DNA of 63,725 bases from Lachnospiraceae bacterium. Lineage in GTDB: Bacteria; Bacillota; Clostridia; Lachnospirales; Lachnospiraceae. Positions 52,085-61,089 of this stretch are shown here, one piece after another (the first letter of the stretch is position 1; every line of letters starts with the position of its first letter). Under the pieces are notes generated by a model. It was not told the origin of the DNA, ran no database searches, and was given only the letters and a program-made list of their open reading frames with translations. Position numbers and translations under genes: made by a program. The stretch spans positions 1-63,725 of the forward strand of contig JAKSSF010000013.1 in NCBI GenBank assembly GCA_024403235.1, written 5' to 3'.

Positions 52085-52564
52085 TTATTTAATGGATTTT
52101 GCGCCACCCTTTTCCTGGATGGTGTCAACCAATCTTGCAAAGCGACCTTTTTTCTTAGGTGCTTCCGTAACAAGTGGCTTGCCGTGTAATCCTTTCACGC
52201 TGGAAATATAAATACCGCTTACTACAGCTTTTACTTCCTTCTTTACAGGAATACTATCAAAAATCTTCTCATCACAAACCAATGTCATTACCTGGGGACC
52301 AACTTTTGCTTTGACAATGGGAAGTTTACTTCGTCTCAAATATTTCGGCGTCTGATCAATGACCATTTGAGGAAGACCGGATTCCTTCAACCGCATCTTC
52401 TTTTTGTCAATAATCAGCATATTCACATTTTGCTTTGTCTGTTCCAGCATTTCCTGCTGTTCTGCTTGTTTCTTCTGTGCCTTCTTTCCTAAGAAATAGA
52501 AAACAACAGTGAGCGCTACAAGCACCAATAATATCACAAGTAAAACGATTGTTAAGGGCTTCAC
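52085..52564 (-). CDS. Single-pass membrane protein of unknown function
   Basis: The 159-residue product has an N-terminal transmembrane helix (~4-25), a lysine/glutamine-rich helical linker (GKKAQKKQAEQQEMLEQTKQ), then a ~90-residue soluble domain (VNMLIIDKKKMRLKESGLP...VKAKVGPQVMTLVCDEKIFDSIPVKKEVKAVVSGIYISSVKG) with beta character, and a basic tail. I recall similar proteins in Lachnospiraceae annotated only as hypothetical. The soluble part probably faces the cytoplasm, since the charged tail and linker are highly basic. No motif points to a reaction. Confidence 0.65.
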   Translation of the reverse strand: MKPLTIVLLVILLVLVALTVVFYFLGKKAQKKQAEQQEMLEQTKQNVNMLIIDKKKMRLKESGLPQMVIDQTPKYLRRSKLPIVKAKVGPQVMTLVCDEKIFDSIPVKKEVKAVVSGIYISSVKGLHGKPLVTEAPKKKGRFARLVDTIQEKGGAKSIK

Positions 52565-52738
52565 CTATGGTTCCTCCTTCGATTGTAAAAATACTTCCAT
52601 TATTCTATCATTGATTAGGGATTTTCGCAACTACAATTCCTATGGTTTCCCTTGCCTTTCCATTGCTACCACAAGAAATTTGTGATAAGATATAGCCTAG
52701 GTTTTAATGGTTTTAAAAGAAGGAAAAGCGAGGAAATT

Positions 52739-53899
52739 ATGAAAAAAAATTGGAAGATAAGTATTTTGTGTTTGTCAGCGCTTTTGGCTTTGACGGGCTG
52801 TAATGCTAAACCGGAAGAAAAGGCAGAAACTTCTGATGCAGAGACTACAACAGAGGCAACTTTAGTGAATCCTTTTTCTTGGCAGGATGTGGCTCTTTCC
52901 GATGTGATTAGCTTAGAACAGTATCAGGATTTAGCATTTGAAATAACCCCTTATGTGATAGAAGAGGATGACATTGATTTATATCTGGATAAAATGCTGG
53001 AAAGCTACGCCAGTCCGGAGCCCGTTACAGACAGAGATGTAGTAGAAAATGGGGATGTAGCCAATATTGATTATGAAGGGAAAAAGGACGGTGTTGCATT
53101 TGATGGTGGCACTGCTCAGGGCTATGATTTGACCATTGGTTCCGGTAGCTTTATTCCCGGATTTGAAGAAGGTCTTGTTGGAGTAAAGGTTGGAGAAACT
53201 GTAGATTTGCCTTTGACTTTCCCGGAAAATTATCACAGTGAAGATTTGGCAGGTGCAGAGGTGGTATTTACCGTTACCGTAAATTCTATTGGACAGATGG
53301 TAAATCCGGAGTTGAATGATGAATTTGTGACTACCTTGGGTATTGATGATGTGACAACAGAAGAACAACTTCGCAAGTTCCTGGAAGAAAACTTAAAGGA
53401 AAGTATGGAACAGGCCAATGCCGATCAAGAAAAAAATATGGTCATTGATAAACTCATGGAATTGGCTGTAATAGAGAATATGCCGGAAGATTTGATTATT
53501 AGATATTACAATCGAATTGAGAATTCTTTGGTGAATCAGGCAGCAGCCTATGGCATGGAACTGGAAGCCTTTATTGAAAATTATTTTGGTATGACCACAG
53601 ACCAATACCAGGCAGAGCTACAGGAAAGTGCCAATCTGGCAGCCAAACAGATGCTGATTTGTAAATATATTGCAGAGAATGAAAATATTCAAATCAGTAA
53701 TACAGAGGTAGATGCAAAAGTAGAAACCTTATATCAGGACTATGGCTTTGAAACCCCGGAAGATTTCAAAAATGCCAATGATATGGAAGAATTTAAGGAC
53801 AGTCTGCTGACAGATAAGGTTTTTGATTATGTGAGAGAACATTGCCAGATGCAATATAGTGATGGTATCAGTTATGTCAAAGAAATGATGGGATTATAA
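52739..53899 (+). CDS. Exported trigger-factor-like peptidyl-prolyl isomerase lipoprotein
   Basis: The 386-residue protein has a lipoprotein signal (LTGC, C21), an FKBP-type isomerase domain (~100-195; GDVANIDYEGKKDGVAFDGGTAQGYDLTIGSGSFIPGFEEGLVGVKVGE) and a helical C-terminal domain like that of trigger factor (~200-380; LNDEFVTTLG, MQYSDGISYVKEMMG). The ribosome-binding N-terminal domain of true trigger factor (GFRKGKxP) is absent. It should act as a foldase on the outer face of the membrane, a role comparable to PrsA. I use ATG 52739, after GAGGAAA, because it gives a clean signal peptide; a frame from 52652 puts 29 basic residues before it. Confidence 0.88.
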   Translation: MKKNWKISILCLSALLALTGCNAKPEEKAETSDAETTTEATLVNPFSWQDVALSDVISLEQYQDLAFEITPYVIEEDDIDLYLDKMLESYASPEPVTDRDVVENGDVANIDYEGKKDGVAFDGGTAQGYDLTIGSGSFIPGFEEGLVGVKVGETVDLPLTFPENYHSEDLAGAEVVFTVTVNSIGQMVNPELNDEFVTTLGIDDVTTEEQLRKFLEENLKESMEQANADQEKNMVIDKLMELAVIENMPEDLIIRYYNRIENSLVNQAAAYGMELEAFIENYFGMTTDQYQAELQESANLAAKQMLICKYIAENENIQISNTEVDAKVETLYQDYGFETPEDFKNANDMEEFKDSLLTDKVFDYVREHCQMQYSDGISYVKEMMGL

Positions 53900-53948
53900 A
53901 AATAGAGATAGATAGCAAGATAGAAAAACAAGAAAAGAGGAAAAGAAC

Positions 53949-55340
53949 ATGGATTTAACAAGCTTGAAAGAACTGTTTCGTAACAGGGAAGCCTATTATG
54001 ATAAGGAGGTAACCATCGGTGGATGGGTTCGTAATAACCGTGATTCCAAAACCTTTGGTTTTTTGGTAATCAATGACGGTACCTTTTTTGAACCCTTACA
54101 GGTAGTGTACGGAGAAGCCCTTTCTAATTTTGAAGAAATTACCAAGTTAAACATTGGTGCAGCTGTGATTGTAAAGGGAACCATTGTGGCAACACCTAAT
54201 GCAAAGCAGCCTTTTGAAATGCAGGCAACAGAAGTAGCAGTAGAAGGTCCTTCTACTGCAGATTATCCTTTACAGAAGAAAAGACATACCTTTGAGTATT
54301 TAAGAACCATTACCCATTTGCGTGCCAGAACCAACACTTTTCAGGCAGTCTTTCGTGTGCGCTCACTGATTGCCTATGCCATTCATCAGTTCTTCCAGGA
54401 GAGAGAATTTGTGTATGTACACACACCATTGATTACCGGAAGTGACTGTGAAGGTGCAGGGGAAATGTTCCAGGTTACTACCATGGATTTAAACAACATT
54501 CCCAAAACAGAAGAAGGCGCTGTGGATTTCTCACAGGATTTCTTTGATAAACCTGTTAACTTAACCGTAAGTGGCCAGTTAGATGTAGAAACCTTTGCTT
54601 TTGCATTTAAGAATGTTTATACCTTTGGTCCTACTTTCCGTGCAGAGAATTCCAATACCACAAGACATGCAGCAGAATTCTGGATGATTGAGCCGGAAAT
54701 GTGCTTTGCAGATTTGAAGGATGATATGATTTTGGCAGAATCCATGATTAAATATGTGATTCGCTATGTATTAGAGCATGCACCGGAAGAAATGGCCTTC
54801 TTTAATAACTTTGTAGATAAAGGTTTGATTGAAAGATTGAACCATGTAGTAAATTCAGATTTCGGTCATGTAACCTATACGGAAGCTATCAAAATTCTGG
54901 AAAAACACAATGATGAATTTGATTACAAGGTATTCTGGGGCTGTGATTTACAGACAGAGCATGAGCGTTTCTTAACAGAAAAAGAATTCAAACGCCCTGT
55001 ATTTGTGACCGATTATCCAAAGGAAATCAAAGCCTTTTATATGAAATTAAATGAAGATGGCAAAACCGTTGCAGCTATGGACTGCTTAGTTCCCGGTATC
55101 GGTGAAATCATTGGCGGTAGCCAAAGAGAAGATAATCTGGAACTTTTAGAGCAGAGAATGGATGAGCTTGGCTTAAAGAAAGAAGATTACCAGTTCTATT
55201 TGGATCTTAGAAAATATGGTTCTGCAAGACATGCAGGCTTTGGTTTGGGATTTGAACGCTGCGTGATGTATTTAACCGGTATGGGTAATATTCGTGACGT
55301 AGTGCCATTCCCAAGAACAGTAGGTAACTGCGAATTATAA
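53949..55340 (+). CDS. asnS: Asparaginyl-tRNA synthetase
   Basis: AsnS is a class IIb synthetase that charges tRNA-Asn. The 463-residue protein has the OB-fold anticodon-binding domain ([24 protein letters not shown]), then the catalytic core with motif 2 [25 protein letters not shown] and motif 3 [27 protein letters not shown]. No T-box leader is present: only 49 bases separate it from the foldase gene. Ribosome site AAGAGGAAAAG. A terminator follows. Confidence 0.95.
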   Translation: MDLTSLKELFRNREAYYDKEVTIGGWVRNNRDSKTFGFLVINDGTFFEPLQVVYGEALSNFEEITKLNIGAAVIVKGTIVATPNAKQPFEMQATEVAVEGPSTADYPLQKKRHTFEYLRTITHLRARTNTFQAVFRVRSLIAYAIHQFFQEREFVYVHTPLITGSDCEGAGEMFQVTTMDLNNIPKTEEGAVDFSQDFFDKPVNLTVSGQLDVETFAFAFKNVYTFGPTFRAENSNTTRHAAEFWMIEPEMCFADLKDDMILAESMIKYVIRYVLEHAPEEMAFFNNFVDKGLIERLNHVVNSDFGHVTYTEAIKILEKHNDEFDYKVFWGCDLQTEHERFLTEKEFKRPVFVTDYPKEIKAFYMKLNEDGKTVAAMDCLVPGIGEIIGGSQREDNLELLEQRMDELGLKKEDYQFYLDLRKYGSARHAGFGLGFERCVMYLTGMGNIRDVVPFPRTVGNCEL

Positions 55341-55350
55341 TGTAAGGATA

Positions 55351-55380
55351 GAATGGTCTCTTTGAGAGACCATTCTTTTT
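55351..55380 (+). terminator. Rho-independent terminator of asnS
   Basis: GAATGGTCTC (55351-55360) pairs perfectly with GAGACCATTC (55366-55375), followed by TTTTT. Confidence 0.92.
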
Positions 55381-55414
55381 CAAAATAGAAATCGGATTTG
55401 GAAAGGAGGAGCAG

Positions 55415-56602
55415 ATGAAAAAAAGAATCATTGGATTGGTAGAAGTGATTGCTTTGCTTGTAGTACTTGTGTTACCTGTGTCTGCTACCTCTATTTCAGA
55501 ACTACAACAGCAAAAGCAGCAAACCCAAAAGCAACTGGATGCAGCAAATGCCAATCTATCCGGATTACAATCCGAGCAGGCAGCAGTAAATGCGGAAATC
55601 AAAGATTTGGACGCGGAACTGGTAGAGGTAATGACGGCGGTTCAAATGCTGGAAGAAGAAATTATAGAAAAAGAAAAACAGATTGTCATTGCCAAAGAAG
55701 AATATGAGGCTGCTAAAGCTCAGGAAGAAGAGCAATATGGGGCAATGAAGGTTCGAATCCGGTTTGTATATGAAACCGGTGATAAAAGCTATTTGGAACT
55801 GTTTCTAACGGCAAAAAGTTATAGTGATATGCTCAGTAAAGCAGATTATATTGAGAAACTATATGAATATGACAGAGACCTGTTAGAAGCCTACCAGGCA
55901 GTATGTGAAAGGGTTGCCGAGTTAAAAGCCAATTTAGAGCAGGAACAGGAAGAACTGGTCGAAAATAAATTACAGTTGGAAGAGGAACAGCAGTACCTGG
56001 ATGAACTCCTGGCAGAGAAAAAAGCCCAGGCCTCTGACTATGCGTCTCAGATTGCATCAGTTAAAAAACAAGCCGATGCTTACCGCGCTCAAATCAAAAA
56101 ACAAAATGCACAGATTCGGAAGCTAGAGGAAGAGGAACGGAAAAAAGCAGAAGCAGCTGCAGCCGCCGCTGCCGCAGCAGCAAACGGTGGTAGTTCAAGT
56201 TCCGGTGGTAGTAGCAGTGCTTCCGCCAGTGAAGTGATTTCTAAAGCCCCCGGCTCTGCTACAGGAAAGAACATTGCCAACTATGCCTGCCAGTTTGTAG
56301 GAAATCCTTATGTAGCTGGTGGCACTAGTTTAACCAATGGAGCGGACTGCTCCGGATTTACCTGGGCGGTGTATCAGGCCTTTGGTATTAGTATTCCACG
56401 GACTTCTACTTCACAAAGAAATGCAGGGGTAGGAGTGAGTTATGAAAATGCGCAGCCCGGAGATATTATTTGTTACGCAGGTCATGTGGCGTTGTATTTG
56501 GGCGGTGGACGGATTGTGCACGCCAGTACACCTTCTACAGGCATTAAATATGGAACCGCTACCTATCGTGAAATTTTAGGGGTTAGACGAATTGTGAAAT
56601 AA
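55415..56602 (+). CDS. NlpC/P60 peptidoglycan endopeptidase with coiled-coil domain
   Basis: The 395-residue protein has a signal peptide (~1-26, ending VSA), a long coiled coil (~27-245; LQQQKQQTQKQLDAANANL ... ISEL-type heptads) like those of CwlO/PcsB, an alanine/glycine/serine linker, and a C-terminal NlpC/P60 domain. The catalytic cysteine is C312 in GADCSGF, the histidine H357 in YAGHVALYLGGG, and the third polar residue H369 in IVHAS. It should cut the stem peptide (gamma-D-Glu-diamino acid bond) during cell growth; the coiled coil probably mediates control by FtsEX-type partners, as in CwlO. It is monocistronic between two terminators. Confidence 0.92.
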   Translation: MKKRIIGLVEVIALLVVLVLPVSATSISELQQQKQQTQKQLDAANANLSGLQSEQAAVNAEIKDLDAELVEVMTAVQMLEEEIIEKEKQIVIAKEEYEAAKAQEEEQYGAMKVRIRFVYETGDKSYLELFLTAKSYSDMLSKADYIEKLYEYDRDLLEAYQAVCERVAELKANLEQEQEELVENKLQLEEEQQYLDELLAEKKAQASDYASQIASVKKQADAYRAQIKKQNAQIRKLEEEERKKAEAAAAAAAAAANGGSSSSGGSSSASASEVISKAPGSATGKNIANYACQFVGNPYVAGGTSLTNGADCSGFTWAVYQAFGISIPRTSTSQRNAGVGVSYENAQPGDIICYAGHVALYLGGGRIVHASTPSTGIKYGTATYREILGVRRIVK

Positions 56603-56614
56603 TAAAGAAAAAAG

Positions 56615-56660
56615 AAAGCCTTTGGAACACTCTGTGGAGTTGACCAAAGGCTTTTTTTAT
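56615..56660. terminator. Bidirectional terminator between NlpC/P60 gene and trkH
   Basis: AAAGCCTTTGG (56615-56625) pairs with CCAAAGGCTTT (56644-56654), with a T-run on the plus strand and A-rich sequence on the other side. Confidence 0.9.
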
Positions 56661-56662
56661 TT

Positions 56663-58147
56663 TTAAGATGCAGATTTTTCTAACTTCTTTAATTTTTTCT
56701 TTTCTGCAATGGCATCCTTCCAAACAGAAGGTGTAAAGAGAATTAATAACGGGAATAATTCCAAACGCCCGGCTAACATATCGAACATTAACACAAATTT
56801 GCTAAAGTCAGTGAAGAATGCAAAATTCTGTGTAGGACCTACCATTTCCAAACCGGGACCGATATTGTTTATGGTTGCCGCTACCGCTGTGAAGCTGGTA
56901 ACCAAGTCATTTCCTTCAAAGGATATAGCGAATAAGGAAACTGCAAAGATGATGACAAAGGTAATAAAGTAAACATTTACAGATCGAACCACTTCGTGTT
57001 CTACCGGCTTTTCATCCATTTTGATTTTCATAATACTCTTGGGATGAATATAAGAACGAATTTCCTTAAACACAGTTTTGAACATAATCACAAATCGGGA
57101 AACCTTAATACCACCACCGGTACTGCCTGCGCAAGCACCAATAAACATCAGAAGTACTAAAATGGTTTTACTGCTTTGGGACCATAGATCAAAGTCTGCA
57201 GTGGAGAACCCTGTTGTAGTAATAATGGAAGCCACCTGGAAAGAAGCATGGGTAAGGGCTTCAAACACAGAGTCGTAGATTCGCACAATATCGAAAAAGA
57301 TAATGGTAATGGCTGCCAAAATAATGGCAAGGTAAGAACGAACCTCTTCCATATGGAGTGCTTTTTTTACATTATGAAACAGCATAAAATAATAGGCATT
57401 AAAGTTTACACCAAACAAAATCATAAAGATAGTAACAATCCATTGCAAGGACGGTGCATAGCCTACGATACTGTTATCCTTGATACCAAACCCTCCCGTA
57501 CCGGCAGTACCGAAGCTTGTAGTAATGGCATCGAAAAAAGGCATTCCAAATAATAACAAAAGAATGGTTTCAATTACTGTCAGACCAAAGTAAATCAAAT
57601 ACAAAAGGGTGGCAGTTTGTTTTACCTTGGGTACCAATTTCCCTACAGAGGGGCCCGGGCTTTCTGCTCGCATGAGATTGATATGAGAACCACCACTCAT
57701 AGGAATAATTGCCAGTAAAAATACCAATACACCCATTCCACCAATCCAGTGGGTGAAACTTCTCCAAATCAGGCCACAATGGCTCATGGCTTCCGGGCTG
57801 GAAAGAATGCTGGCACCGGTGGTAGTAAAACCGGAAATGGTCTCAAATAAAGCATCTGTAAGAGAAGGAATTTCTCCACTCAGGGTAAAAGGTAAAGCCC
57901 CAAAGAAACTTAATAGAATCCAACTTAATGCAGTGCTGACACAGCCTTCTTTTAGGTAAAACACAAAGTTTTTTGGCTTTCGAAAAGTCATCAACTGACC
58001 AAGTGCAAAACTAGCTAAAGCAACACCTAAATAATAGAAACCGACCTGCTCTCTGTAAATGATAGCAGTCAAGCAAGGGAGCAGCATGAGAATGCCTTCT
58101 ATTTTTAGCACATGCCCTAAAATATATCGTATGACAGAGGTATTCAT
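56663..58147 (-). CDS. trkH: Trk-type potassium uptake channel subunit
   Basis: TrkH forms the membrane pore for potassium uptake and is gated by TrkA. The 494-residue protein has ten or more hydrophobic helices in the four-fold membrane-pore-membrane arrangement, with selectivity-filter loops TISGFTTTGASIL, TTSFGTAGTGGFGIKDNS, ITTTGFSTADF and AATINNIGPGLEMVG, and the GACAGSTGGGIKVSRFV segment typical of the third repeat. It starts 16 bases after the end of trkA on the minus strand. Confidence 0.94.
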   Translation of the reverse strand: MNTSVIRYILGHVLKIEGILMLLPCLTAIIYREQVGFYYLGVALASFALGQLMTFRKPKNFVFYLKEGCVSTALSWILLSFFGALPFTLSGEIPSLTDALFETISGFTTTGASILSSPEAMSHCGLIWRSFTHWIGGMGVLVFLLAIIPMSGGSHINLMRAESPGPSVGKLVPKVKQTATLLYLIYFGLTVIETILLLLFGMPFFDAITTSFGTAGTGGFGIKDNSIVGYAPSLQWIVTIFMILFGVNFNAYYFMLFHNVKKALHMEEVRSYLAIILAAITIIFFDIVRIYDSVFEALTHASFQVASIITTTGFSTADFDLWSQSSKTILVLLMFIGACAGSTGGGIKVSRFVIMFKTVFKEIRSYIHPKSIMKIKMDEKPVEHEVVRSVNVYFITFVIIFAVSLFAISFEGNDLVTSFTAVAATINNIGPGLEMVGPTQNFAFFTDFSKFVLMFDMLAGRLELFPLLILFTPSVWKDAIAEKKKLKKLEKSAS

Positions 58148-58163
58148 ATAAAAGCCTTTCTCA

Positions 58164-59564
58164 TTATCTTAAAATATCCTGAATATCATGGAATCCCTTA
58201 TGGGCAGTAACAATCATAACCGTATCTCCGGGTTGAATGGAATCCTGACCGCTTGGAATGATGATATTTCCGTTTCTATTGATGAAAGAAATCAACAGTT
58301 TATCTTTTAATTTCAAATCCTTTAATGGAACGCCGGTAACATTACTTTCTTCATTAATGCGAAACTCTATGGCTTCTACACGAGAATCAAACATATTGTA
58401 CAGAGTTTCAATTTCATTACTGTTCATAGAGTTTGTTTTCGCACGAACATAAGCAATGATGGCTTCAGAGGCAACATATTTAGGATAAATCAAACTGCCC
58501 AAATCCATACCGCTGACGATTTCCTTAAAGTTAGCACGATCAATTTTGGTAATTACCTTGGTAGTAGATACTTGTTTTGCATACAGGGAAAGTAAAATAT
58601 TTTCCTCATCTATTCCGGTTAGAGGAACAAAGGAATCTACAGATACAATACCTTCTTCCTTTAACAATTCCTGGTCTGTTCCATCACCATTGATGATAAT
58701 GGCTTCCGGTAAAAGAATACTTAATTCTTCACATCGCTCCCGATCTAACTCGATAATTTTTACCATAATATTCATATGGATTAATTGCTTTGCCAGATAG
58801 TAAGCAAAATTACCACCGCCAACAATTAAACAATTTTTGATACGGTAATTTTTCATACCAATGGCTGTCATAAAAGCTTTTACTTTCCATCTGGGAGCGA
58901 CTACAGAGATCACATCTCCTTTTGTTAAAGTCAGATTACCATTGGGGATAATGACCTCTCCATTTCTTTCAATGGCACAAATCAAAATTTTGATAGGAAG
59001 CTTTTGATCCAAATTATAGATAGAAAGTCCATCTAAAATATTGCCATCCGGAATTTTAAATTTGATTAGTTCGGCCTGCCCATGGGCGAAAGAGTTCACC
59101 TCTAATGCGGTAGGCAAATAAAGAATACGAGCAGCCTCTCTTGCAGACTCCAATTCCGGATTCATGATCATAGCCAGACCTAATTTTTCTCTTAAATAAT
59201 TAGATTCCTGACTGTAATCCGGGGTACGGACTCTGGCAATGGCAGCACAATTTGCTACCTGAGTGGCAACGGTACAGCAAAGTAGATTTAATTCATCAGA
59301 GTTAGTTACTGCAATGATTAAATCGGCACTCTCAATTCCTGCTTCCATCTGTACACTATAGCTGGCACCGTTTCCGGCTAATCCCATAATGTCGTATAGG
59401 TTTGTAATTTCCTGTACCTTTGTAGGATTTTTGTCAATGATGGTAATGGCGTGTCCTTCCTTTGCTAACTGTTCGACTAAGGAAACACCGACTTTACCAC
59501 AACCTACAATGATAATGTTCAGACCTTTTTTTTCAGAGGTCTTTTTTAGATTTATTCCTAGCAT
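58164..59564 (-). CDS. trkA: Trk system regulatory NAD-binding protein
   Basis: TrkA is the cytoplasmic gating ring of the Trk system. The 466-residue protein contains two tandem RCK units: Rossmann folds starting with NIIIVGCGKVGVSLVEQLAKEGHAITIIDK and NCLIVGGGNFAYYLAKQL, each followed by an RCK_C domain (NLTLTKGDVISVVAP; GQDSIQPGDTVMIV). RCK_C domains can bind cyclic di-AMP in Firmicutes; binding here is not demonstrable by eye. The genes are ordered trkA-trkH and diverge from spoIIID. I saw no ydaO-type riboswitch upstream. Confidence 0.94.
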   Translation of the reverse strand: MLGINLKKTSEKKGLNIIIVGCGKVGVSLVEQLAKEGHAITIIDKNPTKVQEITNLYDIMGLAGNGASYSVQMEAGIESADLIIAVTNSDELNLLCCTVATQVANCAAIARVRTPDYSQESNYLREKLGLAMIMNPELESAREAARILYLPTALEVNSFAHGQAELIKFKIPDGNILDGLSIYNLDQKLPIKILICAIERNGEVIIPNGNLTLTKGDVISVVAPRWKVKAFMTAIGMKNYRIKNCLIVGGGNFAYYLAKQLIHMNIMVKIIELDRERCEELSILLPEAIIINGDGTDQELLKEEGIVSVDSFVPLTGIDEENILLSLYAKQVSTTKVITKIDRANFKEIVSGMDLGSLIYPKYVASEAIIAYVRAKTNSMNSNEIETLYNMFDSRVEAIEFRINEESNVTGVPLKDLKLKDKLLISFINRNGNIIIPSGQDSIQPGDTVMIVTAHKGFHDIQDILR

Positions 59565-59682
59565 TTTTATTGTCCTTTTTTCGTTCTTCTATTGACATAA
59601 ATACTGCTACAGTATAGCACTTATACGACTATTTTTCCACTTTTTTATAGGATAGATACTGGAAAAAACACGCACTTTCCTG

Positions 59683-59711
59683 TCATAGAGCAAGCTAGAT
59701 ACTCATATACT
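59683..59711 (+). promoter_or_regulatory. Sigma-E-like promoter of spoIIID
   Basis: TCATAGA (59683-59689), exactly 14 bases and CATATACT (59704-59711) resemble the sigma-E consensus (5 of 7 and 6 of 8). spoIIID is a classical early mother-cell gene, so the position fits. Confidence 0.55.
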
Positions 59712-59738
59712 GTAAAAAAGGTTCGTAAGGAGTTTCCT

Positions 59739-59990
59739 TTGAAAGAGTATATCGAGGAAAGAGCCATTGCTATAGCCACATATATTGTAGAAAATAATGC
59801 CACTGTACGGCAAAGCGCAAAAAAATTTGGAGTCAGTAAATCCACCGTACATAAGGATTGTACAGAACGATTGATGATGATTAATCCCACTTTGGCAAAA
59901 GAAGCCAGAAGGGTTCTGGATGTGAACAAATCGGAACGACATATTCGAGGTGGTTTGGCAACCAGGGAGAAATATTTACACAGTATATAA
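59739..59990 (+). CDS. spoIIID: Sporulation transcriptional regulator SpoIIID
   Basis: SpoIIID is a small mother-cell DNA-binding protein that activates and represses many sigma-E genes and helps switch to sigma-K. The 83-residue product is a near-textbook copy: EYIEERAIAIATYIVENNATVRQSAKKFGVSKSTVHKD (helix-turn-helix) and VLDVNKSERHIRGGLATREKYLH. Translation starts at TTG 59739, six bases after TAAGGAG, which gives the normal length. It diverges from trkA, has a sigma-E-like promoter and ends at a strong terminator. Confidence 0.97.
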   Translation: MKEYIEERAIAIATYIVENNATVRQSAKKFGVSKSTVHKDCTERLMMINPTLAKEARRVLDVNKSERHIRGGLATREKYLHSI

Positions 59991-59994
59991 AAAG

Positions 59995-60035
59995 AACCGG
60001 AAGGACTTCTGTTTTTAAGAAGTCTTCCGGTTTTT
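59995..60035. terminator. Terminator between spoIIID and the merR-type gene
   Basis: A 15-bp stem (AACCGGAAG...CTTCT with AGAAGTCTTCCGGTT, one bulged G) is followed by TTTTT; with A-rich sequence on the left it can serve both convergent genes. Confidence 0.9.
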
Positions 60036-60049
60036 GTATGCATTTCTTC

Positions 60050-60868
60050 TTAGTGGAATTCACGAATGGGAAGGTAAATTTCGTAATAGTTTTTGGTTTC
60101 AGCTTCTGTTTTTCCCAAAATACTAAAGACATAATAGCAATGTAAAACATTATGATGTCCCACTTTAATATTTCTTGCATAGTCTAAAATCTGTTTCATA
60201 TCCCAACCTTCATTGGGTAATCCCGTTGTTTCTATTACAGTATAAATACAACGACACATGGGCTCAGACTTTAATGTGGAATTGCGAATGCCGTTTTCGA
60301 TTAAATCAATCATGGGATCACGCACTACAAATTGAACCGCAGTTGGCTCAAAAGAATCATCCTCGCCGATAGAAAAATTGTATCCAATATTTCCATAGGA
60401 ATAGGCAGGCGAATTAAACACTTCAGCCAGTTTTTCGATAGGAGCATCTTTCGGTTCCTTGGAAAACAGAATGTATCTGGTTGGTAAATCCTTTATAAGA
60501 AAATTTCCAACACCTTTATCCAGAGAATACAAATGCTGTCTCATAAACTGCATTTTCTGTACCTGATTCTCCAATCGTTTAATTTCTACTTCTGTATTTC
60601 GAATTAGAGTGGAAAAACTGCCGCAAATACCGGCTAAGGAATTGGTCTGTAATATCTTTTCGATATCTGCAAGACTTAAATCCAGTTTTTGATATAAAGA
60701 GATACTCATAATGCGTTGCGCATCATGCATACTATAGGAATATTTTTTCCCGAATCCTTTTTCTTTTTGGGGAGTAACTAATCCGGCTGCTTCATAGGCC
60801 AGGATATCTTCTTCGCTGACTCCCAATAGAAGGGATACTTCCTGAATGGTTAAATTTTTTTCTGCCAT
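60050..60868 (-). CDS. MerR-family regulator with GyrI-like effector domain
   Basis: The 272-residue protein has an N-terminal MerR winged helix (~5-75; LTIQEVSLLLGVSEEDILAYEAAGLVTPQ...YSMHDAQRIMSISLYQKLDLSLADIEKIL), a dimerising coiled coil (~85-115) and a C-terminal GyrI/BmrR-like domain (~125-270) of the kind that binds bulky cationic or hydrophobic drugs. The DNA-binding part is atypical: the usual R-Y box after the first helices is EDILAYEAAGL. No transporter gene lies nearby, so its target may be elsewhere or its own promoter. It converges on spoIIID. Confidence 0.85.
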   Translation of the reverse strand: MAEKNLTIQEVSLLLGVSEEDILAYEAAGLVTPQKEKGFGKKYSYSMHDAQRIMSISLYQKLDLSLADIEKILQTNSLAGICGSFSTLIRNTEVEIKRLENQVQKMQFMRQHLYSLDKGVGNFLIKDLPTRYILFSKEPKDAPIEKLAEVFNSPAYSYGNIGYNFSIGEDDSFEPTAVQFVVRDPMIDLIENGIRNSTLKSEPMCRCIYTVIETTGLPNEGWDMKQILDYARNIKVGHHNVLHCYYVFSILGKTEAETKNYYEIYLPIREFH

Positions 60869-60975
60869 AAGAACCTCTGGAAGAGGAGTACTCTTTCCTT
60901 TTTTGTAAAATTAATAGAATATCGTATTTAGTATACCATATAGAAGAAGGAAGAAGAATAATCTTTTGATTTATT

Positions 60976-61004
60976 TTGACATTAGATTTGTATTTTTTTA
61001 TAAT
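60976..61004 (+). promoter_or_regulatory. Perfect-consensus sigma-A promoter of guaA
   Basis: TTGACA (60976-60981) and TATAAT (60999-61004) are separated by exactly 17 bases. Transcription would start near 61011, about 80 bases before the ATG. No guanine riboswitch was recognised in the leader. Confidence 0.85.
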
Positions 61005-61089
61005 CGGAAGAGTAAGAAAAGATATTTCCTTTATAGTGATATTTGCGATTGGGAAAAATAGTAGTCATTCGATGCAAAGGTGGACAAAC

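Noticed and set aside
53900..53948. A T-box leader for asnS.
   Set aside because: Only 49 bases lie between the genes and no specifier hairpin or TGGN motif is present.
59565..59738. Cyclic di-AMP (ydaO-type) riboswitch before trkA.
   Set aside because: The divergent region is too short and AT-rich and shows none of the class's conserved core.
60976..61089. Upstream extension of guaA from 60976.
   Set aside because: The supposed start codon is the TTG of the -35 box of a perfect promoter; ATG 61090 gives the family N-terminus.
61005..61089. Guanine riboswitch before guaA.
   Set aside because: The ~80-base leader lacks the conserved purine-riboswitch junction and loops.
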